This document shows, in pieces, positions 36,450 to 46,222 of a DNA stretch of 64,000 bases. Origin of the DNA: Peptococcaceae bacterium BRH_c4a (GTDB lineage: Bacteria > Bacillota > Desulfotomaculia > Desulfotomaculales > Desulfocucumaceae); the NCBI GenBank assembly GCA_000961585.1, contig LADN01000008.1, positions 1-64,000 on the forward strand. Direction: 5' to 3'. The notes beneath the pieces were generated by a model, which saw only the letters and a list, made by a program, of their open reading frames with translations, made no database searches and was not told where the DNA came from. A program made the position numbers and the translations under genes. Position 1 is the stretch's first letter. Each line of letters starts with the position of its first letter.

Positions 36450-38940
36450 TGCTGTACGGGTAGAGCAGGTGATGGTCGGAAGCGAAAAAGCTGCTGCGAC
36501 CATCCAATCACTCAAAGAAGAATTGGCGGTTAGTGAAAGAACGGCTGATGTAGTCAACACTCAGAAGCTTCGTTGCTGCATCCGTTTTCTTACGCGGTTT
36601 ATTCAATACCGTACGCGCAAAATAGGTGACATGGATTTCCTGGCGGCCTTGCGCGATTATGTTCTCTTTGTAGGACAAGTGAGCGTTCCTCCGGATTTAC
36701 GAATGATAGTGCAGCAGCAGGGTTCGGCTTTTGCCTTGCATCTGCTCAACAATCAGATAGTGGATGCAGAGCTTTACCGTTCGGACTGGTTGAACAACGA
36801 TGCCTTTCTTCGTCAAGTATATGGTAAGGAGTGTGTACAGTCCTCGCATAAAACCACTTCGTGTGGAGATAAACTGCTCAAAGATGCTACTGGCTTTGCC
36901 AGTTACCGCTCCTTTGAGCAGAAGATCGCTGTACATACTGCCTTATCCCTGCCTGATGGATATACCTTGCAGCTTTCCCTCCCCACCGGTGCTGGAAAAA
37001 GTCTGCTGACACAAATGCTGGCAGCCTGTGTGGATGGACTTACAGTAGTCATTGTGCCCACGGTAGCACTGGCCCTTGACCAACACCGTGCAGCTAAAGC
37101 TGTATTTTCTGCTTCTCTTGAAGAAAAACAAATCGCCTACTATACCAGTGGACTTGGCGAACAAAAGGTATCTTCCATCATGGACGGTATTTGCGATAGT
37201 TCGCTGCGTTTGCTGATTACTTCACCGGAAGCAATCGTCAAAAACCCAAGGCTTAAAGCCGTCCTTATGACGGCCGCAAAGAATAAAACGCTCAAACATT
37301 TAGTCATCGATGAAGCGCATATCGTGCAGGACTGGGGCACCTTGTTCCGTCCTGACTTTCAGATGATGTCCATCATTCGAAGGGATTTCCTAGCGGGCAC
37401 ACAAGGGCAGCTCAAGACGGTATTGCTGTCGGCCACCATGACCGAGGTAACAGTATCCAGCCTCAAAACGCTGTTTTCGGAAGATGACAATTGGGTGGAA
37501 CTGCGTTGCGATGCCCTGCGCCCGGAACCACGATACTGCACCCAGCGCTTCAACCGGAAGGAAGTCTATACCAAGAAGATTTTGCAATTTTGCAGAATCC
37601 TGCCCAAGCCGATGATTCTCTATGAAATCAAGCCTGATGACGCCAACCACTGGAAGCGCCTTCTCAGAGAAGAAGGTTTCTCCAATGTGGTAACCTTCAC
37701 TGGCGAGACGGATGATAACGAACGTGACCACATTATCAAGCTCTGGAGCGAGGACAAGATTGACATTGTATTGGCCACATCGGCCTTTGGTCTGGGCATA
37801 GACAAGCCGGATGTTCGTACTGTCTTACATGCCACTTTGCCCGAAAACATCAATCGGTATTACCAAGAGGTGGGACGTGGCGGCCGCGATGGTCTGCCTT
37901 CGCTGAGTGTACTCTGCTATAATACTTATGACGATGCTAGTATGGTGCGTTATATTACCAATTCGAGGGTGCTGACCGTTTTCAATATGCTGGACCGTTG
38001 GTTTTCCATGTTGGAAAATGAAACCACGGAACGGGATGGCGATGCCGTGCTTCTGGACACATCGACGCCACCTACACTGTTTACTGAGGAACAGCGTGAG
38101 AGACGAGGCAGCCAGAATATACGTTGGAACCTCAGCCTGCTGATGTTCCTGGTCCGATACGGATATCTGGACTTTCTGGAGATGGCCTTTGTCCCGATAC
38201 AGAACTGCTATCATGTCCGAGTTTCCATGCGAGATGTAGTATTGATGCAAGACAGAGACCGCCTGCAAGCGGCATTGGAACCAGATCGAGAAAACGAAAT
38301 GCAGATTGCTACAAATGGCTATGAAGTAATGAAAGGTTTGGCGCAAAACAGGGAGCAATCCTGCAGGGCGCGATACTTTACAGAACTGTTCCCACAGGCT
38401 GCAGAAACTTGTGGAGGCTGTCCTACTCACAGGGATGCTTATTCCTACGACGAACCGTGCACGCTGCATAACCGCGTGGCTCTTTATATAGACCCCAACC
38501 CGGTTGATGAACGATTAGATATTCTCATGTCCTCCTTAAACAACATGCTTATTCGTCGGGAGGAAAATGAAATTTGGTCTGTAACGAAAGCTCTGCAACT
38601 GGCTTTTGCGGTGAATACCCTTGGCATTAATGTGCTCGTTCTTCCGGAAACACCCGCCTCCGGTGCGGAAGTGTTCTCTGGGTTGGTCGTGGATGCTGAG
38701 GAATTTCAGGTATTGGCAGGCAAGCAGCCATCCCTTTTTTCGGGTGGTGTATTATGTGCCTTTGATAATGATATAAGGCACAACCAGTTGCTTTTCCGTT
38801 GGGCTCAGGCTTTGGAAGAAATGGGGATTCGGGTTTTGTATTATTGCAAAGAAACTATGTGGATTACCAGCCAGGCCCGTCCCATTCGGCATCTGCTTAA
38901 TGGGAACACGGTGGCTTTCGAGGAAATATTGGGGGTGTAG
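36442..38940 (+). CDS. RecQ-like DEAH helicase, DpdF-like
   Basis: 832 residues. SLPTGAGKSLLTQML near residue 181, LVIDEAHIVQDWG near 290, LLSATMTE near 330, ATSAFGLGIDKPDVRTVLH and RYYQEVGRGGRDG near 475: a RecQ-type superfamily 2 helicase. A zinc-type cysteine set (CGGCPTHRDAYSYDEPC, about 656-673) lies after the helicase core. Order and length match DpdF. ATG at 36442 overlaps the SNF2 gene by 8 bases; the next gene starts 3 bases after the stop. Confidence 0.75.
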   Translation: MDSAVRVEQVMVGSEKAAATIQSLKEELAVSERTADVVNTQKLRCCIRFLTRFIQYRTRKIGDMDFLAALRDYVLFVGQVSVPPDLRMIVQQQGSAFALHLLNNQIVDAELYRSDWLNNDAFLRQVYGKECVQSSHKTTSCGDKLLKDATGFASYRSFEQKIAVHTALSLPDGYTLQLSLPTGAGKSLLTQMLAACVDGLTVVIVPTVALALDQHRAAKAVFSASLEEKQIAYYTSGLGEQKVSSIMDGICDSSLRLLITSPEAIVKNPRLKAVLMTAAKNKTLKHLVIDEAHIVQDWGTLFRPDFQMMSIIRRDFLAGTQGQLKTVLLSATMTEVTVSSLKTLFSEDDNWVELRCDALRPEPRYCTQRFNRKEVYTKKILQFCRILPKPMILYEIKPDDANHWKRLLREEGFSNVVTFTGETDDNERDHIIKLWSEDKIDIVLATSAFGLGIDKPDVRTVLHATLPENINRYYQEVGRGGRDGLPSLSVLCYNTYDDASMVRYITNSRVLTVFNMLDRWFSMLENETTERDGDAVLLDTSTPPTLFTEEQRERRGSQNIRWNLSLLMFLVRYGYLDFLEMAFVPIQNCYHVRVSMRDVVLMQDRDRLQAALEPDRENEMQIATNGYEVMKGLAQNREQSCRARYFTELFPQAAETCGGCPTHRDAYSYDEPCTLHNRVALYIDPNPVDERLDILMSSLNNMLIRREENEIWSVTKALQLAFAVNTLGINVLVLPETPASGAEVFSGLVVDAEEFQVLAGKQPSLFSGGVLCAFDNDIRHNQLLFRWAQALEEMGIRVLYYCKETMWITSQARPIRHLLNGNTVAFEEILGV

Positions 38941-38942
38941 GC

Positions 38943-39734
38943 ATGTTTAAGAATCAGAAGGACAATATGCGCGAATTTCCCACTCCGGAGCGTGTATATG
39001 CACTGGGGCGTTTAGTGGCGAATTGTCCTTATACAAGAACGGATTTGTACAATGGTTTGTGCATGAGTGATGTCTATGGCGAAGGAAATCAAGACATCTT
39101 CGGGTATACCTTGACGGTAGCCCAGGAGTTGGAGTTGATTAAGAGCCAGGATACACAGTTTTCCCTGTCCTGTGACAGGTCTGTGCTAAAAGACTATCCG
39201 TCCTTTCGAAAGCATGCAGCCCGCATTGCGTTCTCACGGCCAAACGGTACCTTCTTCCAAACAACTTCCTTGTATTTGGAACTGGCTGAAGAAGTGTTGA
39301 AGGCCCCTCGCTGGGCTGATGTGGTCACGCTATTCAATGAGCGCGGGGGGTTGAATTTGAAAGACAACGATATGCTGGGATGGCGTTTTTGGACATCTTT
39401 CCTCGGCATTGGTTATTTGCATACGGATATGTTAATCCCCAATGTATACACGCGTGTCAAAGATGCCCTGGAAACCCAAGTCGATTTCAAAACGGGAGAA
39501 TCGGTGCCACTTAGCCGCTTTATGGGATGGCTTGAAATGCAGTGTCCTGAGATTAAAAACAGTCGCAATGAGTTCCGACTGGGTCTGGGTGTATCCAACG
39601 GACTACGCATGCTGAAAGAACAGGGGTTTGTTGATCTGATCTCCCAGCCAGATGCTGAAAAATGGCAGTTGAACTATCTGGAAGCTGAAACCATCAACGA
39701 TGTGTCCCATGTGCGAATTGTGAGTGTGAGGTGA
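38943..39734 (+). CDS. DpdG-like protein
   Basis: 263 residues with no catalytic motif visible. N-terminal PTPERVYALGRLVANCPYTRTDLYNGLCM looks like a winged-helix start; the middle (LGWRFWTSFLGIGYLH) and C-terminus (GLGVSNGLRMLKEQGFVDL) suggest a second winged helix. Position between a RecQ-like helicase and a large P-loop ATPase, and its length, match DpdG. The stop overlaps the next start in ATGA. DNA-binding adaptor function is inference. Confidence 0.55.
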   Translation: MFKNQKDNMREFPTPERVYALGRLVANCPYTRTDLYNGLCMSDVYGEGNQDIFGYTLTVAQELELIKSQDTQFSLSCDRSVLKDYPSFRKHAARIAFSRPNGTFFQTTSLYLELAEEVLKAPRWADVVTLFNERGGLNLKDNDMLGWRFWTSFLGIGYLHTDMLIPNVYTRVKDALETQVDFKTGESVPLSRFMGWLEMQCPEIKNSRNEFRLGLGVSNGLRMLKEQGFVDLISQPDAEKWQLNYLEAETINDVSHVRIVSVR

Positions 39735-42700
39735 TGACGATGAAGTGGCAAGAGGTTCAGGCACGGCTCAATGATATTATCCAGGTGGATGTCATGACGG
39801 GCGATGAAGGGGATTTCTCGGCAACCCACATGCCCTTTAATCGTCTATCCGTGCAGCATTCGGGACGTACAAGCGATGCTTCCACCGACATGACTGAAGA
39901 AGAGGTCTATCAAGAGCTGGTGTATAATCCAGATGATGAGCATCGGCTCATTATCGTGCGCGGCCCCAATGGTGCAGGTAAATCTCATCTCATTCGTTGG
40001 ATGCGGGCTCGTCTACAGAGCGGAAACACGGAGGAGTTAAACAACCGGGAAAAGATCGTTTTCATACGACGTATCGACAATACGCTGCGTGGAGCCATGC
40101 GTCAGTTGCTGGAACAGGATGTCGTCAGCGACCTCCAGCAAAAAGAACGGATGAGGCAATTCATTCAAGCCTCTCACGTGCAAAATGAAGCGCAGCTTCA
40201 ATCCACTATATACTATACATTTATCACGCACGTGGAAACGGATGCATCGGAAATCGGTTACCGGCCTGCTGACCGTAAGCGCCTGGCCAGCCTGTTGCGT
40301 GATGATCGGGTCAAGGATTTTCTAATGCGTCCAGAAGGTCCAGTTATGCGCTTTTATGAATTAATGGCTCAACCACAAAATACGTCTGGAACGTGCGAGG
40401 CCAATTTTCTGCCCGAGGATTTCACCAAGATGCGCGATATCATGACGGATGTGGAGCGCAACAGCAGTCCCGATGTCAAAAGCATGATTCGGCGAGTCAT
40501 CAATCACAGTGATGCCGGTAAACTGGTTGCTTACCTGAATTCCTTCTCCCAGGCGGTTATCCAGAGTTGCGCTAATATTGCTCAGGGCGATGCCGAGGGA
40601 ATGATTCGCCAGTTAAGACAGGATCTTAAAAAGAAAGGCAAAGCATTGACCATCTTGATTGAGGACTTTACCACTTTCACCGGTATCGATTCCGAGCTTT
40701 TAAAGGTGCTTTCCATCCAACATGGCGGTGAGTATAAAGAGCTGTGCCGAGTGACTGCCATCGTTGGCATCACTGATGCTTACTACGAATCGAGGTTCCT
40801 TGATAATTACAAAAATCGTGTGACGCATCAAATCAAGGTGGACAATCACACCTTTGGCGATGAGGAGACCTTAGCCCAAATGGCTGCTAGGTACATTAAC
40901 GCTGCCTATTTGACCACCGCTCAGATAAAGAACTGGTATGAGCAAGGAGCGGATGCGTCGCTTCTGCCCTATGCCACAATTGAACCGAATTTTGATTGGG
41001 AGAGCATTGATATAAATGGGCATAAGTTCTCCCTCTATCCGTTCAATCGAAAGGCACTCGTTCAGTTGTTTGAAAGGTTGCCGGAAAAGACACCGCGGTT
41101 CTTCCTTAGGGATATTATCCGTACCCAGATGAGTGCATTGGTGCAGGTAAAACTGGGTCGTCCTTCTTTCCCCAATGTCAATGCCATCCAAGGTCCCGCC
41201 ATCCAGTTCAGGGAAACCCAACACGCCTCGCGTTTTGAAGTACTTTCCATTCCCCAGGGTGACAAACCACGCCTGAGGGCATTGCTTTGTCTTTGGGGTG
41301 AAGGGCATCTTCGCGAGGAAAACCTTGGTGGCCATCGTGTCATTGGCGGTTTGTTTATGGACTTCCTCATAGAATTTGGATTTAATGGTTTGAGCGGCAT
41401 TGTCCGTACTACGCAGGCGAACCGGCCAACAACCCCCACGTCTCCCACTACCCAGAAAGTGGAATTACGTAATATTAACCGTGATTACCAAAAAATGGTG
41501 GACGACATAGAGAACTGGTTCCAGGCCCGTGGTATACTCAATAGTTCTGAAGATTTGCGGGGATATCTTCGCGACTTCCTCGTAACGAGTATTAACTGGC
41601 AAATGGAGGGCGTTCCAGCCTACCTGGCCAATGCCAAACTATCCAATACCCGCTATATCTACATGGAAGGCCAACGCCAGCAGAATACTGAACGCGACAA
41701 GGCCATCATAGCCATTGACCGTGATGTTACAGGATACAATGTATTACGGGCTCTTTGTCATTGGCGCTTCAATAACCGTGGATGGGATTTCAAGGATTTT
41801 TCCTTTTTCCAGTTCAAACTGATTGATTGGCTGGAAAGCAACAAGGATACTCTCGTTTCGAAGGTAAAGGGTGAACCGGAAGCAACACCGGAATGGACGC
41901 TCCAATGTAGTATGGCTTTGGAATACCTGCGGCTTGGTCTGATGGGATATTTGCAGTGGCAGGAAGAAGATGCCTCTGTCCTCAAAAAACTGTTCACCAA
42001 GGTCAATCAGACTGCGTACATTCTCAGAAGCAATACCACCGAATCTTGGAGCCGGGCGCAAAGCAGTTTGCGCAACAGGACAGATGTACTCGAAAAGAAT
42101 AAGGAGCTCTTGATCATGTTGCCCAACTCTCAAATGGGCCGCGTGACAGATATTCGTGATACCAAGTATCTTTTCCATCGGGATGAAATCGACAAAGCTT
42201 ATGCAAAACTTTGTAAAATGGATTGGGATGCAAGTTCGCTTCTTCCTGGCAAGCCCATAGAACGGGAAGAACTGCAAAACAGTGCAGCGAGAATGCTTCA
42301 AACCTTGCTTCCCAATATCAAGGTCGTGTTGGGTGAGGAAAAGAAAAAAGCCGCCGGTATACTGAAGCAAATCAAGGAGTATCTGGGCGACGACCTGTCC
42401 AAATTCACCTGGGTGGATAATTCCAGAGAGATGGCTGATTTCCTCTATGTACTCAACAGCACCTACCATATCAGCTATCCGACCAGTCTTCGGACGGAAG
42501 CCGAACAAATAGAACAAGGCGCAGAAAACCTAGCTGAAGTTTGTGGCCAAATTGCCCGGATTATTCAATCGGACGGTTTTGCATCTCCATTGGCCTTCTT
42601 CTCGTCTGATCCCTGTCGAGCCCTGCAAAAGGCATTGGATACGATGAAGGCCATAGAAACCATTGCTAATAACGAAGGCGCCAAGGCTAAGAACGATTTA

Positions 42701-42814
42701 GCAAAGTTACAAAGTGACGACAGCGCAAACGATCCTATGATCGGGATGCTGGAATCCGGTTTGACCACTGTAAGAGAAAAAGTGGAAGCTATCGGAGGTG
42801 ACAATAATGCTTAA
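39731..42814 (+). CDS. Large P-loop ATPase, DpdH-like
   Basis: 1027 residues. Walker A VRGPNGAGKSHLIRWM near residues 77-90; a probable Walker B is LTILIEDFTTFTG near 305. The remainder is helical with no other known domain (LSIPQGDKPRLRALLCLWGEG midway). It matches DpdH in length, P-loop placement and neighbourhood (after SNF2, RecQ and a roughly 260-residue protein). Translationally coupled to the preceding gene by ATGA overlap, and overlaps the next open frame. Confidence 0.6.
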   Translation: MMTMKWQEVQARLNDIIQVDVMTGDEGDFSATHMPFNRLSVQHSGRTSDASTDMTEEEVYQELVYNPDDEHRLIIVRGPNGAGKSHLIRWMRARLQSGNTEELNNREKIVFIRRIDNTLRGAMRQLLEQDVVSDLQQKERMRQFIQASHVQNEAQLQSTIYYTFITHVETDASEIGYRPADRKRLASLLRDDRVKDFLMRPEGPVMRFYELMAQPQNTSGTCEANFLPEDFTKMRDIMTDVERNSSPDVKSMIRRVINHSDAGKLVAYLNSFSQAVIQSCANIAQGDAEGMIRQLRQDLKKKGKALTILIEDFTTFTGIDSELLKVLSIQHGGEYKELCRVTAIVGITDAYYESRFLDNYKNRVTHQIKVDNHTFGDEETLAQMAARYINAAYLTTAQIKNWYEQGADASLLPYATIEPNFDWESIDINGHKFSLYPFNRKALVQLFERLPEKTPRFFLRDIIRTQMSALVQVKLGRPSFPNVNAIQGPAIQFRETQHASRFEVLSIPQGDKPRLRALLCLWGEGHLREENLGGHRVIGGLFMDFLIEFGFNGLSGIVRTTQANRPTTPTSPTTQKVELRNINRDYQKMVDDIENWFQARGILNSSEDLRGYLRDFLVTSINWQMEGVPAYLANAKLSNTRYIYMEGQRQQNTERDKAIIAIDRDVTGYNVLRALCHWRFNNRGWDFKDFSFFQFKLIDWLESNKDTLVSKVKGEPEATPEWTLQCSMALEYLRLGLMGYLQWQEEDASVLKKLFTKVNQTAYILRSNTTESWSRAQSSLRNRTDVLEKNKELLIMLPNSQMGRVTDIRDTKYLFHRDEIDKAYAKLCKMDWDASSLLPGKPIEREELQNSAARMLQTLLPNIKVVLGEEKKKAAGILKQIKEYLGDDLSKFTWVDNSREMADFLYVLNSTYHISYPTSLRTEAEQIEQGAENLAEVCGQIARIIQSDGFASPLAFFSSDPCRALQKALDTMKAIETIANNEGAKAKNDLAKLQSDDSANDPMIGMLESGLTTVREKVEAIGGDNNA

Positions 42815-43472
42815 AGATGTACTGAAAAATACCCGCCAGCAGCTTGAGGTACATTATAAAACACAAAATCGAGTTCGGGATAACAACCAGTTTAAAATCA
42901 ATCTTGCCAAGGGCCTTGGGGCAGCCTCTGCTTTGGATACGACTTTTGACCTTTTGTCAGAGGCTAAGCAACAGAAAGTCTTGCATCCTTCCATTTCCCC
43001 CGATGTGCGTAATGGTTTGCTCACCACCATTTCCAACCTGCAGGGACAACTGCGGGAAGGGTATCTGGGCGATTCCGATGTACGTGAAATCTGGACATTG
43101 TCGGCAACCTTCAAAAACGAGATAACTGCGCAATGGAAAATGGCTGCCACCCTCAAGTCTGAGCAGGTGACGTCCTCCTTATGCTTGCTTGGGCGTTTTT
43201 TGAAAGATCCAGCACAGGCCGCCGCTCTGGTCTCTAAGCTTGATACCGGCACGCAAGGGCTACCTGTTTCAGTTTCCCAAATCAAGGCTTTTACACAAGC
43301 CGTAGTTCAAGGCCAGCAAATGGTGGACGGTGCAGGTTTCGATGATGAAATTAAGACCTTCCTTAAAAAGGTGACGAACAATCGGGCTACATTGACTGAT
43401 ATCACTCCGAAGGTGCAGGGGTGGATCCAGAAGCAGAATCTTGAAGGCAGGATTAAAGTGAGCTTTTTTTAA
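42807..43472 (+). CDS. Hypothetical protein of the restriction operon
   Basis: 221 residues, mostly helical, no family recognised. Contains a regular helical region (LLTTISNLQGQLREGYLGDSDVREIW) and ends GRIKVSFF. GGAGGTGA precedes ATG 42807, which overlaps the ATPase gene by 8 bases, so it is part of the operon. It could be a small adaptor for the ATPase; nothing in the sequence proves a function. Confidence 0.6.
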   Translation: MLKDVLKNTRQQLEVHYKTQNRVRDNNQFKINLAKGLGAASALDTTFDLLSEAKQQKVLHPSISPDVRNGLLTTISNLQGQLREGYLGDSDVREIWTLSATFKNEITAQWKMAATLKSEQVTSSLCLLGRFLKDPAQAAALVSKLDTGTQGLPVSVSQIKAFTQAVVQGQQMVDGAGFDDEIKTFLKKVTNNRATLTDITPKVQGWIQKQNLEGRIKVSFF

Positions 43473-43508
43473 AGGTGTTCAGAATTATAGTCTGTACTGT
43501 GAGGTGAG

Positions 43509-44627
43509 ATGTCTATGGTCTTTCCCCTGAATGATGAAAAATCAAATCGTTTGGAGCAGATGATTGAGTATCTCACCACGAGCTACAAGCTGTATTGGCT
43601 TTATGGTATCCTCATTGAGATAGAGCGCGGAAAACAGGAAATAACATTCCGAGAGATTGTCACCCGGATGGTAACCTGCTGTTGGTATTCGCTTTTGAAG
43701 TTCAAACTTCATCTTGGTGCTGTGGATAAGCTCTACAACTTAGTGGTCTTTATCGCCAACCGTTTCAATTTATCATCAGACATGCCTGAAGAAGAGCTAT
43801 ACGATTTTTTGCAGGGTTTAAACGATCTAGATGTTGACAGGCGAATGACCGAGTTCTACAAGTATGTGCCGTATAGACTATTACAGCCATTTTTTTCTGG
43901 GGAACTCTATTGCCAGCAAGATTATAAGAAGAATGGTATTATAGAGGCCTGTGCGATTAGATCTGGCGAGGTGTTTTACAAAGTTTATACGGCAGATCGT
44001 AAAATCCTTGTGAGTCCGGATTGGGCATCCTATATCGTTAGAAATCAAGCGATAATCAATGGTTGGATGCACTCAAAGTTGATTAACTTCCTACAAAGGA
44101 AGAACCCCTCTGTTCCAGGAATTCCGCTAAAGATTGCTGCTCCGAGAGAACGTGATCTTTCTCCCGCCAGAAAATTTTGGAGTGCAGTCATTGAGCTTGA
44201 ACAACCGGTTGATATCTATACCGGTTATGAGCTAAACAAGGAAAATTTCTCGCAATTCGGAAACCTGAGTATAGACCATTTCATCCCTTGGAGTTTTGTG
44301 CTGCATGACCAAATGTGGAACCTGATACCTACATTCCGGAATATAAACAGTACAAAAAATGACAAATTGCCACCATTTGATCCATGTTTAGATAGATTCT
44401 GTCAATTGCATTATATGGCTTTTAGTACAGCATGCAAGCATGACCGTCTGCGGAAGTATGCTGAGGATTATGTCATTATTGACAACACACTGTATCCGTG
44501 TCTTTCAACTGGCAAGCTAGTGGCAGAACGAATTTTTAAGCAGACCATCAAACAAGCTGTTGTTCCGCTATATCAGATTGCGCAGAATCAGGGGTTTGGT
44601 TTGTGGATACTGCCTAATAATTCCTAA
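43509..44627 (+). CDS. HNH endonuclease, possible effector of the operon
   Basis: 372 residues. The HNH core is at about residues 253-285: LSIDHFIPWSF (Asp-His pair) and MWNLIPTFRNINSTKNDKLPP (Asn and the downstream Asn/Lys of the second helix). The N-terminal 230 residues are helical without known motif. GTGAGGTGAG precedes the ATG; the gap to the preceding gene is 36 bases, so it is probably cotranscribed but less tightly coupled than the others. It is the clearest candidate for the DNA-cutting component. Confidence 0.75.
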   Translation: MSMVFPLNDEKSNRLEQMIEYLTTSYKLYWLYGILIEIERGKQEITFREIVTRMVTCCWYSLLKFKLHLGAVDKLYNLVVFIANRFNLSSDMPEEELYDFLQGLNDLDVDRRMTEFYKYVPYRLLQPFFSGELYCQQDYKKNGIIEACAIRSGEVFYKVYTADRKILVSPDWASYIVRNQAIINGWMHSKLINFLQRKNPSVPGIPLKIAAPRERDLSPARKFWSAVIELEQPVDIYTGYELNKENFSQFGNLSIDHFIPWSFVLHDQMWNLIPTFRNINSTKNDKLPPFDPCLDRFCQLHYMAFSTACKHDRLRKYAEDYVIIDNTLYPCLSTGKLVAERIFKQTIKQAVVPLYQIAQNQGFGLWILPNNS

Positions 44628-44676
44628 AACCGCCAATGGTAATGGTGAGGGGATAAAAAGTATTGATCCAGTTTCA

Positions 44677-44697
44677 CTTTTTCCAGTGAGGAAAAAG
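44677..44697 (+). terminator. Inverted repeat after the operon
   Basis: CTTTTTCC and GGAAAAAG flank AGTGA in a perfect 8-bp stem, 50 bases after the HNH stop. No T run follows on the plus strand, so terminator function is uncertain. Confidence 0.3.
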
Positions 44698-44859
44698 GCC
44701 ATAACGCGCCATGACACCCCTAAGGTTATTGTCATTTAACAACGGAGTTTTTCCACAACATTTATCCGGGTGGCAAACACACCCCCACTTTTGTATTTCA
44801 AATTGTGTATCAGCCAAACAGTGGTTAGTCATGTCTATTTTATCCTAGCCCGGGCCTTT

Positions 44860-45132
44860 TCCATTTCTTCAGGTGTCAAAACATACTGCTTTAGGGATTC
44901 AAAATCGATTTGTTCACCGCTGGCGGTATGTCGGGCAGTAAACTTTAAAAGACCATACTGCTACACAAGAACCCTGGAGAATATGGTTGTGGGGTTACGT
45001 GAGCAGGTAAACAGCCAGACTCCCGCAGAACAACCAAAACCGTTTTTTGACCTCCACAGCGATATTTACATTCCCAGTTTTTGCGATTACCCTGCTTATT
45101 CAAAATATCAGGATATCTTTGAAAAGGAGTAA
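44860..45132 (+). pseudogene. Degenerate transposase fragments
   Basis: Two short protein-like pieces lie here: on the minus strand near 44860-44945 (TASGEQIDFESLKQYVLTPEE) and on the plus strand ending at 45132 (YTRTLENMVVGLREQ, then a tail ending DIFEKE) that resembles the C-terminus of IstA-type transposases. Neither has a credible start. Taken as insertion-sequence debris. Confidence 0.3.
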
Positions 45133-45278
45133 GTCAAAAACATTGAACACGCGCATGTAAAATCTCTGATCGGGCTACTCTGAATGGAGATTTTACAGGC
45201 CTAATATCTCACCAGAAAGTGGCTCAATTTTTTTTCAGCGTTTTCCCAAATGCGTATTCCGATGAAAACCAGCACCTG

Positions 45279-45347
45279 TTCCGATTTTTTTCGGACAGTT
45301 ATTCCAATTTAATTCGGACAGTCATTCCGATTTAATCCGGACAGTAC
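45279..45347 (+). repeat. Three 23-bp tandem repeats, IS21-type end relic
   Basis: Copies at 45279-45301, 45302-45324 and 45325-45347 share TTCC-A-TTTA-CGGACAGT. Multiple sub-terminal repeats of this kind characterise IS21-family ends. The phrase GTGGCTCAATTTTT at about 45218 also occurs at the right end of the intact IS21. No transposase gene remains. From 45348 to 45756 I see only an 11-bp inverted repeat (ACCTGTCAAGG/CTTGACAGGT, about 45477-45524) flanking GGAGCGAAGCGAC, and no gene. Confidence 0.5.
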
Positions 45348-45756
45348 CGGAGCGAAGCGACGCTGGTAAACTCTTAATAACATGGTGTCCGCATAGAGTC
45401 AAGAGGCAATATACTTGCATGTAAATATTAATCTCTACAGGTCTTCAGAATTAATGCTTTAATGTCATTGCCCTGGACCTGTCAAGGTGGAGCGAAGCGA
45501 CTTCATTTTTCCCTTGACAGGTTGTAGCCATATGCAGGGAAACTCATATGAGCTACTGGTTGTTAAGGGCAAAAACCTTATGCATAGATTCCCCCCTATA
45601 GCGATATTTTGTGAGGGTTAGTGTTCTGGACAAACCTGTCTAATATGGCACCGGCACCGTTGGGTCCAAAACTTGGCTGTTCTTTCGTTTAACCAGAGTA
45701 GGCATTTTCCCAAATTTAGTGCCTAATAACTTACCACTATAGCGGCAATAGTTATC

Positions 45757-46026
45757 TTAAAGCAAAACTCTTACCCTTATGCCGGGGCACAAACCAACAA
45801 TATTACCACCGTCATCCTCAAGATACCATTCTCTTTCGTCCCTTGCCACTATGCCGGACAACCACTTTCCATTAAAAAATATTGCAACTCTACTGTTTTT
45901 GAGAAGGCAGGAGGCTTCGCAATTTATGGTGAGGTAACCATGACTCGTTGGTTTTAGTATCCCTTCTGGTTCATAGTTGACTAATTTTTTGAATTGACTT
46001 TTACTAATCTCACCGGCATCTAGCAA
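45757..46026 (-). CDS. DUF5348-like small protein, possibly 5'-truncated
   Basis: 89 residues as read from TTG 46026. The C-terminal half (GKWLSGIVARDEREWYLEDDGGNIVGLCPGIRVRV) matches the short DUF5348 domain found on plasmids and conjugative elements, function unknown. The same frame reads upstream another 16 codons (KNHLEALEKL) to a stop without a good start, so the N-terminus may be lost. Confidence 0.55.
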   Translation of the reverse strand: MLDAGEISKSQFKKLVNYEPEGILKPTSHGYLTINCEASCLLKNSRVAIFFNGKWLSGIVARDEREWYLEDDGGNIVGLCPGIRVRVLL

Positions 46027-46222
46027 TTTTTCCAGCGCCTCCAGGTGGTTTTTACCAAGATATCTTGATTAGGGGGCTAAATAGCTATGCTCACCACGGT
46101 AGCAAGCTCATTATTTTACCGGAGCGAAAAGATCATATCCCCGATGCACAATATTTGGAATGGCACAATGTGAATATTTATCTTGGCTAAATTGCTTAAC
46201 ATATTCTTTTTATAAGCCCAAT

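Noticed and set aside
21815-44627. dndFGH restriction genes
   Set aside because: None of the downstream genes has the DndF/G/H layout; the helicase operon is of a different kind.
27116-44627. Complete 7-deazaguanine (Dpd) system
   Set aside because: No TGT-like dpdA, preQ0 synthesis genes or dpdC/D found in the window; only the EFGH-like part is present.
44770-45132. Plus-strand 120-aa open frame
   Set aside because: Its first half is not protein-like; only the last 60 residues resemble a transposase tail, so it is described as debris.
45348-45535. GGAGCGAAGCGAC motif as another copy of the RNA loop repeat
   Set aside because: It resembles GCGAAGAGC only superficially and lacks the closing stems.
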